NCBI GenBank assembly: GCA_028820845.1 | Contig: JAPPII010000114.1 | Span: forward strand, 175,508-226,046 | Origin: Candidatus Poribacteria bacterium | Lineage (GTDB): Bacteria > Poribacteria > WGA-4E > WGA-3G | Direction of reading: 5' to 3' | DNA: 50,539 nt | In this document: piece after piece, positions 42,478 through 50,539 of the stretch | How positions within the stretch are numbered: the stretch's first letter is position 1 | How the letters are laid out: each line of letters opens with the position of its first letter | Translations under genes and position numbers: made by a program | Notes under the pieces: model-generated | The model's database searches: none | What the model was told of the DNA's origin: nothing | What the model saw: the letters and a program-made list of their open reading frames with translations, nothing else

Positions 42478-43683
42478 ATGGTTTCCAAAAGCCGAAAACT
42501 GACGGCATACACATTTCACCTTTTTACCCTTCTATTCGTTTATGCTTTGTTCCTACCCAGCGGCTTCGCGCGAGATGGGATACAATGGCGCGTGCCTGAT
42601 AGTGACGAGGTATCCCTCGGCGCAACGACCCTAAATGCTATAACCTTTTCCCCGGATGGTTCGCAAATCGCTGTTGCAAGCCCAAACGGTATTGCATTAT
42701 ATGACACTTATAGTGGAAATACTGTAACGTCATTCCCCATTCTGGTAGACGATGTAATCGCGCTTGCGATTTCACCTTCCAGCGAGAAGGAGGGTGGGCA
42801 AACGGTTGCGGTTGCGAGTGAGGAGGGGATTGTTCATCTCTGGAACGCGCGAACGGGTGAACATAGCGCAGATTTCATAGGACACACCGATCCGGTTGTG
42901 GCATTGGCGTTCTCGCCAGATGGTAATACGCTCGCCAGTGGGAGTTTCAGAGAGATTCGCTTGTGGAACTTAACCTCGGAGCAAACCGCCCGTCATGCTG
43001 TCCTTCAGGGGCATCGGGATATGGTTACCACATTGGCATTCTCACCAGACGGTAGAACACTTGCGAGCACCAGTTTTTACGGCACGATTTTGTTGTGGGA
43101 TGTGGGAACCGGTCAACTCCGGCACAGTCTCTCAGCGCACACCGATTCAATTCAGGCACTCGCCTTTTCGCCCGACAATGAAATTTTAGCGAGCGGTAGC
43201 TATTGGCACCCGGACGCGAGAAGCACAATCCGTTTGTGGAATCCACACACCGGGCGGCTGCTTTCGACGTTTGAAGACCACATCACACCCGTTTTTGCTT
43301 TAGCGTTCTCACCAGATATTCATAGTGGAACACTTGCCAGTGCGGGTTGGGGTAACAGCGTTCGTTTATGGCATCCGCAAACCGGGCAATTACAAGCGGC
43401 TTTTGAAGGTGATGCTGCCCCGATTGTTGCTTTGAGATTTCTGCCGGATGCTGATGGCGGTATACTGGCGAGTGCGAGTCTTGATGGGACAATCCAACTG
43501 CAGTCTCTGACACGTGTGCAGATACCTGCGGATGTCAATGGAGATGGTGTTGTCAATATTTTGGATTTAACCTTTGTTGCTTCGCGTTTTGGAGAGGCTT
43601 CACCGGACCTCAACGGTGATGGTATCATAAACATTCTGGATTTGATGCTTGTTGCGAACCATTTCAACCAAGAATTGGAGTAA
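42478..43683 (+). CDS. Secreted WD40-repeat protein with dockerin-like C-terminus (1)
   Basis: 401 aa from the ATG at 42478 (GAGGG upstream). Signal peptide (about 8-30). Six to seven WD40-like repeats of about 42-45 residues with the pattern V-ALAFSPDG-LASGS-IRLWN make a beta-propeller. The last 55 residues hold two EF-hand-like loops (DVNGDGVVNILDLTFVASRF and DLNGDGIINILDLMLVANHF), the layout of type I dockerins. No cohesin is seen in the window. A partial R1 repeat (TATGCTACAA) lies just upstream. It shares architecture and much DNA identity in the dockerin with the next gene, 3 bp downstream. Confidence 0.9.
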   Translation: MVSKSRKLTAYTFHLFTLLFVYALFLPSGFARDGIQWRVPDSDEVSLGATTLNAITFSPDGSQIAVASPNGIALYDTYSGNTVTSFPILVDDVIALAISPSSEKEGGQTVAVASEEGIVHLWNARTGEHSADFIGHTDPVVALAFSPDGNTLASGSFREIRLWNLTSEQTARHAVLQGHRDMVTTLAFSPDGRTLASTSFYGTILLWDVGTGQLRHSLSAHTDSIQALAFSPDNEILASGSYWHPDARSTIRLWNPHTGRLLSTFEDHITPVFALAFSPDIHSGTLASAGWGNSVRLWHPQTGQLQAAFEGDAAPIVALRFLPDADGGILASASLDGTIQLQSLTRVQIPADVNGDGVVNILDLTFVASRFGEASPDLNGDGIINILDLMLVANHFNQELE

Positions 43684-43686
43684 AAA

Positions 43687-45810
43687 ATGCAAAAATCCCA
43701 GTTTTTCTTTTTTCTTATTGCTCTGCTGTTGACCTTAGTATTATTTTTACCCGAAGGTTTCACTGAAGATTCCACACGGTGGCATTTACCTGAAACTGCC
43801 AGCGCGCGCCTCGGTATAGGCGACGCTACTGATGTCCAGTTTTCGCCGGATGGAACACAAATTGCCGTGGCAAGTTCCATAGGCATCTGGCTTTATGATG
43901 CGCAGACCTATCAAGAAGTCGATTTACTCACCGATCATGTGCGTGGCATCCATTCGTGTGTGTATTCGCCGGATGGGACGATACTTGCGGGTGGTGGAAT
44001 GGACGGAACAGTGCTCTTATGGGATATTTCCACGAAACAACTCCTCACTACGGTTAAAGGACATGAATGGTGGCGGCGGGTCATAACACTGGCGTTTTCC
44101 CCGGACGGTAGAACGCTTGCGAGTGGGGCGGATTATGAGGATGTCGTTCAGTTGTGGGATGTCCCTACCGCCCAACATCGTGGAGCCTTTGAAGGACACG
44201 CAGGTGTCACGGTTGAAGGACGCGGGGGAGGTGTCACGGCTGTAGCGTTTTCCCCGGACGGTCGAACGCTTGCGAGTAGCAGTCGGGATGGCATGATTCG
44301 GTTATGGGATGTCGCTACGGGTGAACACGACGCTATTCGCGTGGGACCTGAAGTGTTGACGCTGGCGTTTTCTCCGGACGGTAGAACCCTTGCGAGTGGA
44401 GATAGAGGTAATAGAGTTCAGTTGTGGGATATGGACACGCGCCAGTCGCGCTGGAGTTTTATTGAACCTACAGAGATTGTTTCTGCGGTTGCCTTCTCAC
44501 CGGATGGAACACTTCTTGCCAGTGAGGGTGAGGATAACGCAATTCGCTTGTAGGATGCAAATACACATCGGCAGATAGCAGTCCTTACGGCACATACCCG
44601 TCCCATCCTTTCTCTGGCGTTTTCCCCGGATAGCAGAACCCTTGCGAGTGTGGGTGAAGATAATACGGCTCGGTTGTGGGATGTTAATAGGCTGTCGGCA
44701 CCGAATACTATCTATACCGAATCTAAGGCGATTCTCCATGCAAACTTAGGATATATTACGGCACTTGCGTTCTCGCAAGATAGTAAGATGCTTGTGAGTG
44801 GGAGCGAGGACCGTGTCCTACGTGTATGGGATATAGGGACAGCAAAAGTGCAGGAATCCTTCATCACTGGGGATACGCGTTGGATTCGAGCAGCGACTTT
44901 TTTATCAGATGGTGTGGCTTTTGCCAGTACAGGTGGGACTGACAGAGACGTGCATCTCTGGCGTGCAAGGGGTGGGACGCTGGCACACCTCACGTTGCAA
45001 CACGGGTCTGTCAGCACAACCACGAGGTTCTCTCCCAACGGTAGAACCCTTGCAACTGTGGATGGATTGAATGATGTTATTCTCTTATGGGATTTAACAA
45101 CCGGGGCGCAGTTGACGACGTTTGAAGGGCATATACATTGGATTTTTGAGTTAGCGTTCTCACCGGATGGCACAACCTTAGCAAGTGGCGGCGGGGATAG
45201 CGCGGTTTTGCTGTGGGATGTCGAGTCAGGACAACGCCTTGCGACCCTTGGAAAACAGGACGTAACTCAGGGGAGTAGGGATGATGTTTATGCGTTAGCG
45301 TTCTCACCTGATGGTAGAACCTTAGCGAGTGGGGGCGCGGACGGACTGATTCAGCTATGGGATACGGATACAACACAACGGCTTTCTACCCTGACAGGAC
45401 ACGCAATTGCGGTTGACGCGTTAGCATTTTCGCCGGATGGTGGAACGCTTGCGAGTGGTGATTGGGACGGCACCATTTTTTTCTGGGATGCAACGACTTT
45501 CCGGACGCACGATATTCAAGAACCACCTACTGCTATCCTCAAGGGACATACAAGTGATGTCGAAGAATTGGCATTTTCGCCGGATGGTAGAATGCTTGCG
45601 AGTGGAAGTTGGGACGGCACTATTCTTCTATGGGATTTTACGCCTGTCTTGACACAAACTCCTACGGATGTCAACGGAGATGGCGTTGTCAACATCTTAG
45701 ATTTGACCTTTGTTGCTTCGCGTTTTGGGGAGAATTCGCCGGACCTTAATGGTGATGGTATCGTCAACGTTTTGGATTTGGTACTCGTTGCCCAGCGCAT
45801 CGGGGAATAG
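43687..45810 (+). pseudogene. Secreted WD40-dockerin protein (2), interrupted by an in-frame TAG
   Basis: One continuous frame of 708 codons apart from a TAG at 44551-44553. The TAG sits where every repeat has Trp (IRL-stop-DANTH against RLWD in neighbouring repeats), so it is a TGG to TAG change. Before it: a signal peptide (about 3-22) and five to six WD40 repeats (288 aa). After it: six to seven more repeats and a dockerin-like EF-hand pair. The second part has an internal ATG at 44650 but no good ribosome binding site. Possible reasons are a recent nonsense mutation, a sequencing error, or readthrough. GGAG at the end of the upstream gene serves the start. Confidence 0.85.
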
Positions 45811-45830
45811 CCATATAGCCATTTTGAGAC

Positions 45831-45859
45831 TTGACACACTCAGCATTTTGTGATAAAAT
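45831..45859 (+). promoter_or_regulatory. Promoter of the long sppA operon
   Basis: TTGACA (45831-45836), 17-bp spacer, TAAAAT (45854-45859) preceded by TGA. The leader of about 35 nt contains AAAAGGAGAGG before the ATG. Confidence 0.82.
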
Positions 45860-45899
45860 AGCAGCGTTAAATAGGATAGAAAAGGAGAGGAAAAGATAG

Positions 45900-47717
45900 A
45901 TGAGGTTATTACAAAAATTCGCATTTCTGCTAATGTTGTTTGTTCTTGTTTCGCCTGTGCTCGCCGAGGAACACGCGGCGGAAGAAACGGTGCTGCCTGT
46001 AAAGAATTATGCTGAATTCACACTGAAGGGTGCCTATGCTGATACGAAAGTTGTTAGTACCTTTGGTACGTCCGCAACGCAGACGCTGCGCGGACTCTTT
46101 AAAAAATTAGATGCCCTCAAAACAGATGATGACATCGCTGGGATTGTCTTCAAAATAGACGATGTAAGTATCGGCTGGGCGACACTCCAAGAGATCCGCA
46201 GCAAACTTCACGAATTCCGAGCAGCGGGAAAAGAGACGATCGGGTATCTGGAAGGCGGCGGAAATGCCGAGTATCTCCTCGCGGCTACGATGGATCGCGT
46301 CGTTTTGATACCTGCAGGCGGTCTGAATTTAACCGGCTTACGCGCCGAGATTATGTTCTATAAGGGTTTATTGGATAAGTTGGATATCCAAGCCGATATG
46401 CTGGCCATGGGAAAATACAAATCCGGTGTCGAACCCTACATGCGCGATGGGATGTCGGATGCATTCCGTGAGTCGATGACAACGCTACTTGACGATTTGT
46501 ACGCGCAATTGCTAAACCATATCGCTGAGAGTCGAGAGGGTATTACAGCAGAAAGCGCGTCGGATTTGATGGACCGCGGTCCCTTTACGGCGGAAGAGGC
46601 ACTACAAGAGAAATTGGTTGATGCGCTTCAATATTACGACGAGCTCCTAACGGCACTGAAAACGGCATCTGAAAACGAGGATGTTCAAGTCGTGGAACCG
46701 GATGGTGAACGCAAACGAAAAGTCCCGGATATGAACAGTTTCGCTGGACTTATGCAGCTCTTCAGCATGCTCAATCCACCGCAGCGCGCGCAACCCACCT
46801 CCGAGAATCAGATTGCACTTATCTATGCCAACGGTCCTATCTTGCCGAGTATTGAATCGCTTTTCGGTTCAATGGCAGTGATTACACCGAGTGTGTTAAA
46901 GGAGGCGTTTGAGAAAGTCCGTACCGACGATTCCGTTCGGGCGGTTGTGCTCCGTATAGACAGTCCGGGCGGTTCTGCACTCGCTTCCGACCTAATTTGG
47001 CGTGAAGTGATGTTGACACAACGCGAAAAACCGGTCGTTGTTTCGATGGGCGATGTCGCTGCATCGGGTGGCTACTATATCGCCATGGCAGCGGGGACAA
47101 TTGTTGCGCATCCAAGTACGTTGACGGGTTCTATTGGTGTGTTTGGTGGTAAACTGAACATGAAAGGTCTCTATAACAAAGTCGGTCTAACGAAGGAAAT
47201 CATCAGGTATGGGCGGAATTCCACCCTCTATTCAGATTACGCCGGTTTTACGCCTACCGAGCGCGAGCGTGTCGAAAAGATGATGAAGACGATCTATGAA
47301 GATTTCGTCGGTAAGGCAGCGACGGGACGGAACAAATCCTTTGCTGAAATTGATGAGATTGCGCAGGGACGCGTCTGGACGGGTCAACAGGCGAAAGCAC
47401 TTGGACTCGTTGATGAACTCGGTGGACTGGACACGGCACTCTCTATTGCTAAGGAGCAGGCGGGTTTCTCTGCTGATGACGAAGTTAACCTGATGGTGTT
47501 ACCAAAGCAAAAACCGTTTTTTGAGCAGCTTATGGAGCGGATGATTGAAGATATGGAGGGATCGGTTCAGGTGCCGCTACAATTGGTAGTGAGTGATCCG
47601 CTGCTGGCGATGTTAGGGACTCGGTCGGAGCATGTTCTGACTTGGCTGAGTCTGTTTGGTTTTGAAGATGGGATACAAGTCGTTACGATTTTGCCTTACG
47701 ATATTTTGATTCGGTGA
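45900..47717 (+). CDS. sppA: Signal peptide peptidase SppA, long (67K) form
   Basis: 605 aa, the size of E. coli SppA, with two tandem ClpP-like halves. It begins with a signal or anchor (about 5-22). The general base Lys174 is in GKYKSGVEPY of the N-terminal half; the nucleophile Ser389 is in GDVAASGGYYIA of the C-terminal half. TLTGSIGVFGGKLN and RVWTGQQAKALGLVDELGG are present. The C-terminal 60 residues form a hydrophobic amphipathic extension. AGGAGAGG precedes the ATG. First gene of a plus-strand unit; the window also has a short SppA at 15004. Confidence 0.95.
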   Translation: MRLLQKFAFLLMLFVLVSPVLAEEHAAEETVLPVKNYAEFTLKGAYADTKVVSTFGTSATQTLRGLFKKLDALKTDDDIAGIVFKIDDVSIGWATLQEIRSKLHEFRAAGKETIGYLEGGGNAEYLLAATMDRVVLIPAGGLNLTGLRAEIMFYKGLLDKLDIQADMLAMGKYKSGVEPYMRDGMSDAFRESMTTLLDDLYAQLLNHIAESREGITAESASDLMDRGPFTAEEALQEKLVDALQYYDELLTALKTASENEDVQVVEPDGERKRKVPDMNSFAGLMQLFSMLNPPQRAQPTSENQIALIYANGPILPSIESLFGSMAVITPSVLKEAFEKVRTDDSVRAVVLRIDSPGGSALASDLIWREVMLTQREKPVVVSMGDVAASGGYYIAMAAGTIVAHPSTLTGSIGVFGGKLNMKGLYNKVGLTKEIIRYGRNSTLYSDYAGFTPTERERVEKMMKTIYEDFVGKAATGRNKSFAEIDEIAQGRVWTGQQAKALGLVDELGGLDTALSIAKEQAGFSADDEVNLMVLPKQKPFFEQLMERMIEDMEGSVQVPLQLVVSDPLLAMLGTRSEHVLTWLSLFGFEDGIQVVTILPYDILIR

Positions 47718-47722
47718 TAGTT

Positions 47723-48526
47723 ATGAATTTCAAGGCTGACTTTCAGGTTGATTTGACTGGTGAACAGGTTGCGTTTTTTCGGGATAATGGGTATCTGAGC
47801 ATTCCGCGCATCACAACGGATGAAGAGATTGAATGGCTCAAGGGGATTTATGACGAGCTCTTCACGGAGCGGACTGGGGAAGCGGAGGGACGCTATTTTG
47901 ATCTGGCGGGTCCACGTGCGCACAACGGACGGGAGACGTTGCCCCAGGTATTAGGTCCAGAGGCACAGTTTCCTGAACTCCGTGAGACGGTCTATTTCCG
48001 AAACGCGCATCGGCTTGCTGCGAAGCTGCTCGGTGTCGAAGCCGAGAAGGTCAACGGTGGTGGGCACATGATTTTGAAGCCTGCGCACTACGGTAACGAA
48101 ACCCCATGGCATCAAGATGAGGCGTACTGGAATCCTGAAATTGTGCCGCATAGTTTGAGTGTCTGGCTGCCACTTGACAAAGCGACGGTTGAGAGCGGCT
48201 GTCTCCAATTCATCCCGAAATCGCACAAGGGTCAGGTACGTTGGCACCGTCATATTGACAACGATCCGCTCGTGCATGGGTTGGTAACAGATGACGTTGA
48301 CACATCAGAGGCGGTGGCGTGTCCGATACCTGCTGGTGGGGCGACGTTCCATCACTGTAGAACTTTGCACTATTCCGCGCCGAACACTACAGCAGAAGTG
48401 CGACGTGCGTATATTCTCGTTCTGGGTGGACCGCCGCGGAAGCGGGATAAACCGGCGCATCGTCCGTGGCAAATGGAAGAGCAAGAGGCACTCGCACAAC
48501 TGAAATCGTTAGCAAAGGAGCATTAA
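47723..48526 (+). CDS. Phytanoyl-CoA dioxygenase (PhyH) family protein
   Basis: Fe(II)/2-oxoglutarate-dependent oxygenase with unknown substrate. 267 aa. LTGEQVAFFRDNGYLSIPR at the start is typical. Metal ligands: His-x-Asp in TPWHQDEAYW and the distal His in GGATFHHCRTLHYSAPN; an Arg for 2-oxoglutarate lies about ten residues later (EVRRAYIL). Members of this family are numerous in poribacterial genomes. The start is either ATG 47723 or a GTG at 47714 that overlaps the sppA stop; no clear ribosome binding site. The next gene begins 1 bp after the stop. Confidence 0.9.
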   Translation: MNFKADFQVDLTGEQVAFFRDNGYLSIPRITTDEEIEWLKGIYDELFTERTGEAEGRYFDLAGPRAHNGRETLPQVLGPEAQFPELRETVYFRNAHRLAAKLLGVEAEKVNGGGHMILKPAHYGNETPWHQDEAYWNPEIVPHSLSVWLPLDKATVESGCLQFIPKSHKGQVRWHRHIDNDPLVHGLVTDDVDTSEAVACPIPAGGATFHHCRTLHYSAPNTTAEVRRAYILVLGGPPRKRDKPAHRPWQMEEQEALAQLKSLAKEH

Positions 48527-48527
48527 G

Positions 48528-49205
48528 ATGAAGAAAATAAAGGATATGTCCTGCGCTGAATTATGTGTCCTCCTACAGAGGCTTGTTTCTGAGTCCATCC
48601 TTGCTTCGCGCGAACGGCTGCTTGTATTGCTCAGTGAACACAGTTCACCGAAAAACAGGGAGCGATTGGAGACAGAATTCCGCGAATTCTTCTGCGGATA
48701 TGAAAGTCTTGCCTTATGGTTGGAGGAATACGAAGAGGATCCACTTGACGGGTTGGATATGCATACTTCAGTCGCTAAGAAGTTAAAGCGGCATCGCGAA
48801 TATATCCTCACTAATCGCAAGACGACGCTGGAGGAACGGATGGTCCGCCGAATGGGAGGCTACCTCAAAAGCGATCCAATGCCAGAAAAGAAAATCGCCG
48901 AGTTGCCAGAAGCGGAATATCGGAAATTGCTGCATGCGTTGGTTAATCAGGAACTCTTTATTGTCCACGCGAAGGTTACCTTGCTGCTCAAAGAGAATCT
49001 GCCCTACCAGAAATTATCGGAGGCATTTCGGGAGTTTTTCGTTGCGTATGAACTCCTGGAACTCGCGCTGGAGGACTATCACTACGATCCCGATGAGGGA
49101 TTGGAATTGCGTCCAGAGGTCGCCGAAAGGTTAGAGCAAAGCGTTGCTGAAATTGAAGCTGGGACGGCTGAAGTGATTCCGCTTGAGGAAGTTGCCAGAG
49201 TCTAA
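48528..49205 (+). CDS. Internally duplicated helical protein, 225 aa
   Basis: Unknown function. AAAGGAG lies 7 nt before the ATG. Two halves of about 100 residues are related: EFREFFCGYESLALWLEEYE, DPLDGLDMHTSVAKKLKRH in the first and AFREFFVAYELLELALEDYH, DPDEGLELRPEVAERLEQS in the second. Each is all-helical and acidic, ending in a short linker. The end (AEIEAGTAEVIPLEEV) resembles the C-terminus of some antitoxin or small regulatory proteins, but no partner toxin is present. It is in a tight operon with PhyH upstream and the fusion protein downstream (15 bp). Confidence 0.72.
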   Translation: MKKIKDMSCAELCVLLQRLVSESILASRERLLVLLSEHSSPKNRERLETEFREFFCGYESLALWLEEYEEDPLDGLDMHTSVAKKLKRHREYILTNRKTTLEERMVRRMGGYLKSDPMPEKKIAELPEAEYRKLLHALVNQELFIVHAKVTLLLKENLPYQKLSEAFREFFVAYELLELALEDYHYDPDEGLELRPEVAERLEQSVAEIEAGTAEVIPLEEVARV

Positions 49206-49220
49206 GGAGGCTTTGAAGTT

Positions 49221-50261
49221 ATGAAAGTCATCTGTACCGGCATCAGTTGTTCGGGACGCAAGGAGTTAATGGCAGATTTCGCGACCTTCTGTGTGCAAAA
49301 AGGGCTGAATATCGGTTTCTTTAATGTCGGGGACTTTATGCGCCAAATCGGGGCGGAATCCCACGTTGATTTTACGGAAAAGGTGCTTGATTCGGATCCA
49401 GCGGTTCTATCGTTAGCACGGCGGACGGCTTTCTATGAAATCGCGCAACTCGCTGCAGATTATCAACATGCTATTATCGGATTGCATGCCTCTTTTCGGT
49501 GGCGTGGCAGTCTCCTTGAAGGATTCTCTTACAAGGATATTGAAATTATCCAACCCGACATGCTCATCAACGTTGTTGATAATATCACCGATATATCGGA
49601 ACGGATGGAACAGTCTGTGCAATGGTCAGGCACTGGGAAAGCGACCCTCAATGTCTGGTTGGATGAGGAAGAGTTCCTGACTCGGCAATTGGCACAACTT
49701 ATTGAGAAACCCTATTACGCTGTCGCTAAACAACACGATCTCGAAAATTTCTATGAACTCCTCTTTTCGCCGAGGAAGCCGGTCTTCTATCTCAGTTATC
49801 CAATTACGCTCTTAAGTGACACCCCAGAGGAGATTGAGAAAATCCGTGAGATGGGCGAACGGTTGAGTCGTTCGTTTATTGTCTTTGACCCGCTCTCTAT
49901 TAAGGATATGGCACTCGTTACCCGCGCGAAAGTTGATGGTGCTGACCCGCTGAACCTGCCCCCAACGATGAGTGAGATGGATGATGATGTGATTGAACAG
50001 ATTAAAACGCGAACGATTTCGCGGGATTACCAATTTATCCACCAGAGCGATTTTGTGGTCGTTCTCTATCCTACGGACAAATTGTCACCGGGTGTGTTGA
50101 GTGAAATGAACTACGCTTCCCGTTATAATAAACCGGTGTATGCGGTTTACAGTGAGACGCGGAGTATCTTTTTTGAGAATTTGTGTGAACGGATTTTTGA
50201 TACCTTTGAGGAGCTTGAAGACTTTTTGTGCGAAACGTATCGGATAAATGAGGTGAAATGA
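49221..50261 (+). CDS. Two-domain protein: adenylate-kinase-like plus nucleoside 2-deoxyribosyltransferase-like
   Basis: 346 aa. Residues 1-185 resemble archaeal-type adenylate or NMP kinases: KVICTGISCSGRKEL in the P-loop place, FFNVGDFMRQIG (NMP-binding), QPDMLINVVDNITDISERME and YYAVAKQHDLENF. The P-loop is degenerate (GISCSGRKE, no Ser/Thr after Lys). Residues about 186-330 resemble the 2-deoxyribosyltransferase/DNPH fold: VFYLSYPITLL, SDFVVVLYPTDKLSPG and SEMNYASRYNKPVYAVY, with Glu295 in the usual nucleophile place. This suggests sensing or hydrolysis of a nucleotide. AAGGAGG lies 9 nt upstream of the ATG. Domain calls rest on motif pattern alone. Confidence 0.6.
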   Translation: MKVICTGISCSGRKELMADFATFCVQKGLNIGFFNVGDFMRQIGAESHVDFTEKVLDSDPAVLSLARRTAFYEIAQLAADYQHAIIGLHASFRWRGSLLEGFSYKDIEIIQPDMLINVVDNITDISERMEQSVQWSGTGKATLNVWLDEEEFLTRQLAQLIEKPYYAVAKQHDLENFYELLFSPRKPVFYLSYPITLLSDTPEEIEKIREMGERLSRSFIVFDPLSIKDMALVTRAKVDGADPLNLPPTMSEMDDDVIEQIKTRTISRDYQFIHQSDFVVVLYPTDKLSPGVLSEMNYASRYNKPVYAVYSETRSIFFENLCERIFDTFEELEDFLCETYRINEVK

Positions 50262-50283
50262 TACCTATATGGAGGAAGTTGAT

Positions 50284-50539
50284 ATGGGAAATCCAACTAA
50301 GAAGTTGAAGAAAGCGGACATTGAAGCACAGCAGCCCCTTGAGAAGCCCATTTCTGCGCGAGGTTTAGAAGGTGCTTATAGCGATGATGAACCCGAGTAT
50401 ACACTGGATATGCTGGTCGCAGTAAATCCTGACTATAAAGGCACTCGCGAGGCGTGTAACGCTATAGTGCCTATCCCTGCGCGGGGTTTAGAAGGTGCTT
50501 ATAGCGATGATGAACCCGAGTATACACTGGATATGCTGG
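50284..50539 (+). CDS. 41-residue-repeat protein, start only
   Basis: ATG at 50284 with TGGAGGA about 8 nt upstream; the gene runs off the right edge. After a Lys-rich start (residues 1-23) the unit ARGLEGAYSDDEPEYTLDML plus a 21-residue spacer begins, and its first 62 bp recur almost identically at 50477-50539 after 123 bp (41 codons). The spacer contains one Cys (REACNAIVP). No signal peptide. Function unknown. It is in line with the preceding operon (22 bp gap). Confidence 0.7.
   Translation, partial: MGNPTKKLKKADIEAQQPLEKPISARGLEGAYSDDEPEYTLDMLVAVNPDYKGTREACNAIVPIPARGLEGAYSDDEPEYTLDML
50354..50539. repeat. Direct repeat with 123-bp period
   Basis: 50354-50416 and 50477-50539 differ at one or two bases. 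The near identity at DNA level points to recent unit expansion. Confidence 0.9.

Overview
The window looks like a chromosomal segment of an uncultured, Gram-negative-type bacterium. The best match I can offer from memory is Candidatus Poribacteria or a close relative. Pointers are the mix of a Cys-type sulfatase, a phytanoyl-CoA dioxygenase family protein, WD40 proteins ending in dockerin-like EF-hand pairs, a Uma2-family protein, and secreted proteins with short His motifs. This assignment is inference; no rRNA gene is present. Housekeeping genes (secA, rplM, rpsI, purA, hslV, hslU, recQ, two tRNAs, a primary-like sigma factor) show that it is chromosome and not plasmid or phage.

Layout. 1-3.6 kb: a minus-strand operon of five small envelope or secreted proteins (one GspC/PilP-like), ending in a long Cys/His-rich repeat protein that runs off the left edge and carries a frameshift. 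Its promoter sits inside a long inverted repeat. 3.7-8.2 kb (+): sulfatase, family 2 glycosyltransferase, RecQ. 8.2-15.9 kb: LarC, a sigma factor with a duplicated core, a pentapeptide-repeat protein (+), an ABC exporter, a Clp1/Grc3-like polynucleotide kinase and a short SppA. 15.9-21 kb: Uma2 protein, then an exopolysaccharide set (sugar-phosphate transferase, nucleotide-sugar dehydratase, family 4 glycosyltransferase). 21.1-26.9 kb: Trm112-like protein, SecA, a membrane protein, a DUF1573-like protein and small proteins. 26.9-28.8 kb: a gene-poor stretch with a structured palindromic element, strong promoters, a candidate small RNA and a toxin remnant. 28.8-33.6 kb: a duplicated pair of secreted-protein genes and a carboxypeptidase-regulatory-like protein, then tRNA-Glu and tRNA-Lys. 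33.9-38.5 kb: purA, rpsI, rplM, and the divergent ArsA-type ATPase with a membrane protein. 38.6-40.1 kb: an IS200/IS605-type element with tnpB only. 40.2-45.8 kb: hslVU and two WD40-dockerin genes, the second interrupted by a TAG codon. 45.9 kb to the end: long SppA, PhyH-family protein, an internally duplicated small protein, an NMP-kinase/deoxyribosyltransferase-like fusion and the start of a 41-residue-repeat protein.

The intergenic DNA is unusually patterned. At least ten loci carry repeats with a strict 7-bp period, often touching stop codons and twice entering coding sequence. A 29-bp hairpin repeat occurs three times, once with a compensated stem change. A perfect 28-bp inverted repeat flanks the Trm112-like gene. 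Most promoters I could recognise combine a TTGACA-like -35, a spacer of about 17, and an extended -10 of the form TGnTATAAT.
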